NCBI GenBank assembly: GCA_963969395.1
Contig: OZ017804.1
Span: 20,956,001-21,020,000 of the forward strand
Direction of reading: 5' to 3'
Origin: Pseudoscleropodium purum
Lineage: Eukaryota > Streptophyta > Bryopsida > Hypnales > Brachytheciaceae
Length of the DNA: 64,000 bases
Within the stretch, counting starts at the first letter, position 1, and every line of letters begins with the position of its first letter. Positions 61,410 through 64,000 of this stretch are shown here, piece by piece. The notes under the pieces are model-generated. The model was not told the origin of the DNA. It saw nothing but the letters and a program-made list of their open reading frames with translations, and made no database searches. Made by a program: the position numbers and the translations under genes.

Positions 61410-62385
61410 ACTCTAGTATTTGTTTTAAGATACTCTTTTAGAGCATTTTTGGCAATTGGCTTTGCAATTTAGCCTTGTATTTAGCAAGTATGACAATCTT
61501 GTCATTGTACATATATATTTATATTATATCATGATTATTTATACTAGACATAAATATATTTTGGTCTCCTTCAAAATTACAATGAATGAAGATTGTTGTT
61601 GATCCTTATTCTCCTTGTCAAGCCAATCGTGGTTGTACTTTACCCATTGCAATGGAATTTGTTTCACTGGTTAAAAAAAAAAGATTGTTTTTGATGTCAA
61701 TACATTGACGTTTATTACATCCAAGTATATTGTCTATAAGTCATTGTATAAAAAAGAACTTCTCTTTTGAAAGAAGATAAGAACATTATAAACCATGAAG
61801 CATTTGGAATGGTAAAATAATGTTTATTATGTCGAAGTGTACATTGATCATCGCATAATGAAAAACCTCTCTTTGAAAAAAGCTTTAAAGAACATTCTAA
61901 ACTATGAGGCATTTAAATACAAAGATGCAATAAAACTTGTCTCTTAATATCTCCATTGCTTTTTTGATAAAACCAATAAAATATTCATTGTATTTGCCAT
62001 TTCAAATGCCTTACATTTCAAAATGTTTTTAGCTTCTTTCAAAGAGAAATTCTTCTTTATACAATGATGTATAATACACTTAGCTTAAATTTAATAAACA
62101 CCAATGCATTGACATCTACAACAATCTTCATTTGTTGTATTTTTAATAGAGGAACCTTTTATATTAAAGGTAATAATAGTATTGTCAAAACTCCAACAAG
62201 AAAAATGATAGATTTGTTATTGTACTTCTTTGTCAATATGTAAGATCTAAATATATGTATGCTTGGTATAAACAATAGTGATAAAATACAAATATAAGTA
62301 TGATAATAAGATTATCATATTTATTAAAGGACAAAGCCAATAGCCAAAAACGCTCTAAAAAAGTATCTAAAACAAATATTGGATT
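61410..62385. mobile_element. Element with long terminal inverted repeats, about 1 kb
   Basis: The left arm (about 61410-61560) starts CTAGTATTTGTTTTAAGATA. The right arm (about 62225-62385) is its inverse, containing TATCTAAAACAAATATTGG. Shared inner blocks include the GAGCATTTTTGGC-like and TTGTCATTGTAC-like parts. Arms of about 150 bp resemble Mutator-like elements. No target duplication or transposase was identified. Confidence 0.6.
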
Positions 62386-64000
62386 AGCAAGTAGAGATCT
62401 TGAAAACAGTGAAATTTTTTATCACCTAGAATTTTGGTGTAACTAAGGTGACAATTCCTAAATGCATTCAAATGAACACATTTATAGGAGTACGAAAACT
62501 CAAACTGGATAGGATTAGTTTAGAATAGGGTTAAATAGACTTACAATTTTTTATATTTTTGGTAATCCATAGGGATTCCTACTCCCTTAAGACTATTTTG
62601 GAAATAGTTAGTTTCTGGATTGCTAGAATTGTTACTAGCGTTAAAGAAACGGATCCCATACAAATTTAAAATCCGAAAAAATTCTGAATTTCGGAAACTT
62701 ACGTTTTAGAGTTCTAATCTAGAGAACAAAGGTACCGTTAAGGGAATGGTCTTTTGCTTGTTTTTCACCGGGAACTACTGGCCGTGCGACGGGTACTTAA
62801 ACCCATCGTTGTCGTATTGAAAACATTTGCCTCAAGAAATCACAGAGATTTCGACTGTGATTAGAAATGACTTGGGAATAAAGGATGTTATAAAATGATA
62901 AAAAAACCCGAAAAACTCATCACTTGCAAATTCACCCTACTTCAAACTTGAACGTTGAATCTTCTAAACCACCATTGAACTGCTACCCATTGACCTATCA
63001 TGTATTGGTTTGTTCTAAATGAGTATAAGATTTAAGGTGTGTGATAAGATTCCACACCTTCGGACGAATAAAACGGAATGGCCAGACCATGAGCTGAATC
63101 GTTCGAAAGATTGACTCTTAAACTTTCAAACTCTCAATGATCAACTTTAATAACCAAGTTTCATTGTGAGAACAAACAAGTCTCAACTATGTGGATTATT
63201 AATCCTACTTCGTCACTCAACCTCGACCATATGGGCAATTAACTCCACTTTGTCACCCACGACATAAAATGAAGCTAGTGTTGGTGTAATCTAAGCTGCC
63301 TGTAGATTATATTAGTACCTAATCGGATTTACCTAACTCATAGATAAGTTCGTTCCAAGGGAGGTCTATCAAATAGGGATGTTCTTAATTTAATCAAAGC
63401 CAACCTACTAGGACATTGCAACATAAAGACAATAGAAATAAAATTCCTTTATTTTCTATCACTATGTTATTCTCACCAAATAGTCTTACTACACATTTAA
63501 CGTTCCACTCTTAAAGCCACAAGGATAAGTAACTCCCAATTGTTTTAAATTCTTTTATCTTTGTTTTTTAACCTTTAGCTTCAACTCGGTCTTGACTGCT
63601 TCAATCTTTACCCACTCGGGTGCACTTGACTGCAACCACCAAGCAAGCTTCTTGTCTCCAACTTGGGTCGCACAACACTCACTTTATCTTCGAATTGTTG
63701 TCTGCTACTTTGCCAGCAATGAAATTCTTCTCCACAGATTCACTTAGACTACTTCTAATCTCACAAATTGGTCTCTCAAAACTTTGATTAAGACAAAATT
63801 TGCACTTAATTTTCCCTCTCATGTCACTCAGTTTTGACACTTTCACACTTTCCATCTTCACATAACATACATGCATGAAATCTCAATTTAATTTCCCTTA
63901 TACTGTAAATTCACTCCGATTAGGCAGACACATACTTCATACTCCAAACACAATATAGAACTTAACAAGCCATGCTCGCCCTGTAATCTCCCCAATTAGG
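62386..64000. other. Right-hand end of window, no gene recognised
   Basis: GC rises slightly after 62.6 kb and base composition differs from the AT-rich stretch before it. I found no reading frame with a known domain, no transposon ends and no RNA gene. It could be part of a retroelement or gene continuing to the right. Confidence 0.35.

Noticed and set aside
1..64000. CRISPR arrays, bacterial operons or prophage
   Set aside because: Spliceosomal introns, plant gene families and plant-type MITEs show nuclear plant DNA. No array of regularly spaced short direct repeats was seen, and the 53-bp array has no spacers.
1..64000. tRNA or rRNA genes
   Set aside because: I did not see a convincing tRNA A/B box pair or rRNA segment by eye. 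A tRNAscan-SE run would settle it.

Overview
The window looks like nuclear DNA of a land plant. The evidence is two intact, intron-rich genes with plant-specific relatives, a UDP-glycosyltransferase relic, an ARM-repeat gene end, AT-rich intergenic DNA and many short non-autonomous DNA transposons. Introns are mostly 100-900 nt and the two intact proteins are diverged from the flowering-plant sequences I remember, so a bryophyte or another seedless plant seems likely. I cannot name the species.

Layout, left to right. 1-1463: 3' end of an ARM-repeat gene (+), one exon present as a tandem duplicate. 2303-6200: a dispersed repeat split by a 0.93 kb fold-back transposon. 6809-9137: a UDP-glycosyltransferase pseudogene (+). 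9.2-13.2 kb: repeats, including a long palindrome. 13.2-15.3 kb: a wrecked piggyBac-type transposase with two CACTA-type MITEs inside its span. 15836-17215: a Stowaway/mariner-like element. 19.1-22.2 kb: nested repeats. 24540-35597: a complete 19-exon LRR receptor kinase of the HPCA1 (LRR-VIII-1) type (-). 35.6-49.2 kb: promoter-like DNA, then a long repeat region with two TTAA-flanked MITEs. 49865-59356: a complete 24-exon SEC10 exocyst gene (+). 59.4-64 kb: AT-rich repeats with no gene recognised.

I joined both intact genes exon by exon. All splice phases match, all introns are GT-AG, and the products are 997 aa (receptor kinase) and 808 aa (SEC10), close to the usual family lengths. The two genes are not known to form one pathway. 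SEC10 tethers secretory vesicles at the plasma membrane. The receptor kinase is a cell-surface protein that may sense oxidation, since its ectodomain has cysteines placed like those of HPCA1.

The most unusual signals are three. First, a piggyBac-type transposase relic lies in the same window as TTAA-flanked MITEs with piggyBac-like ends. Second, introns of both intact genes contain tandem duplications that start at an exon-intron junction and so carry decoy splice sites; a related exon duplication occurs in the ARM gene. Third, a dispersed repeat family keeps a related minus-strand peptide in three diverged copies.
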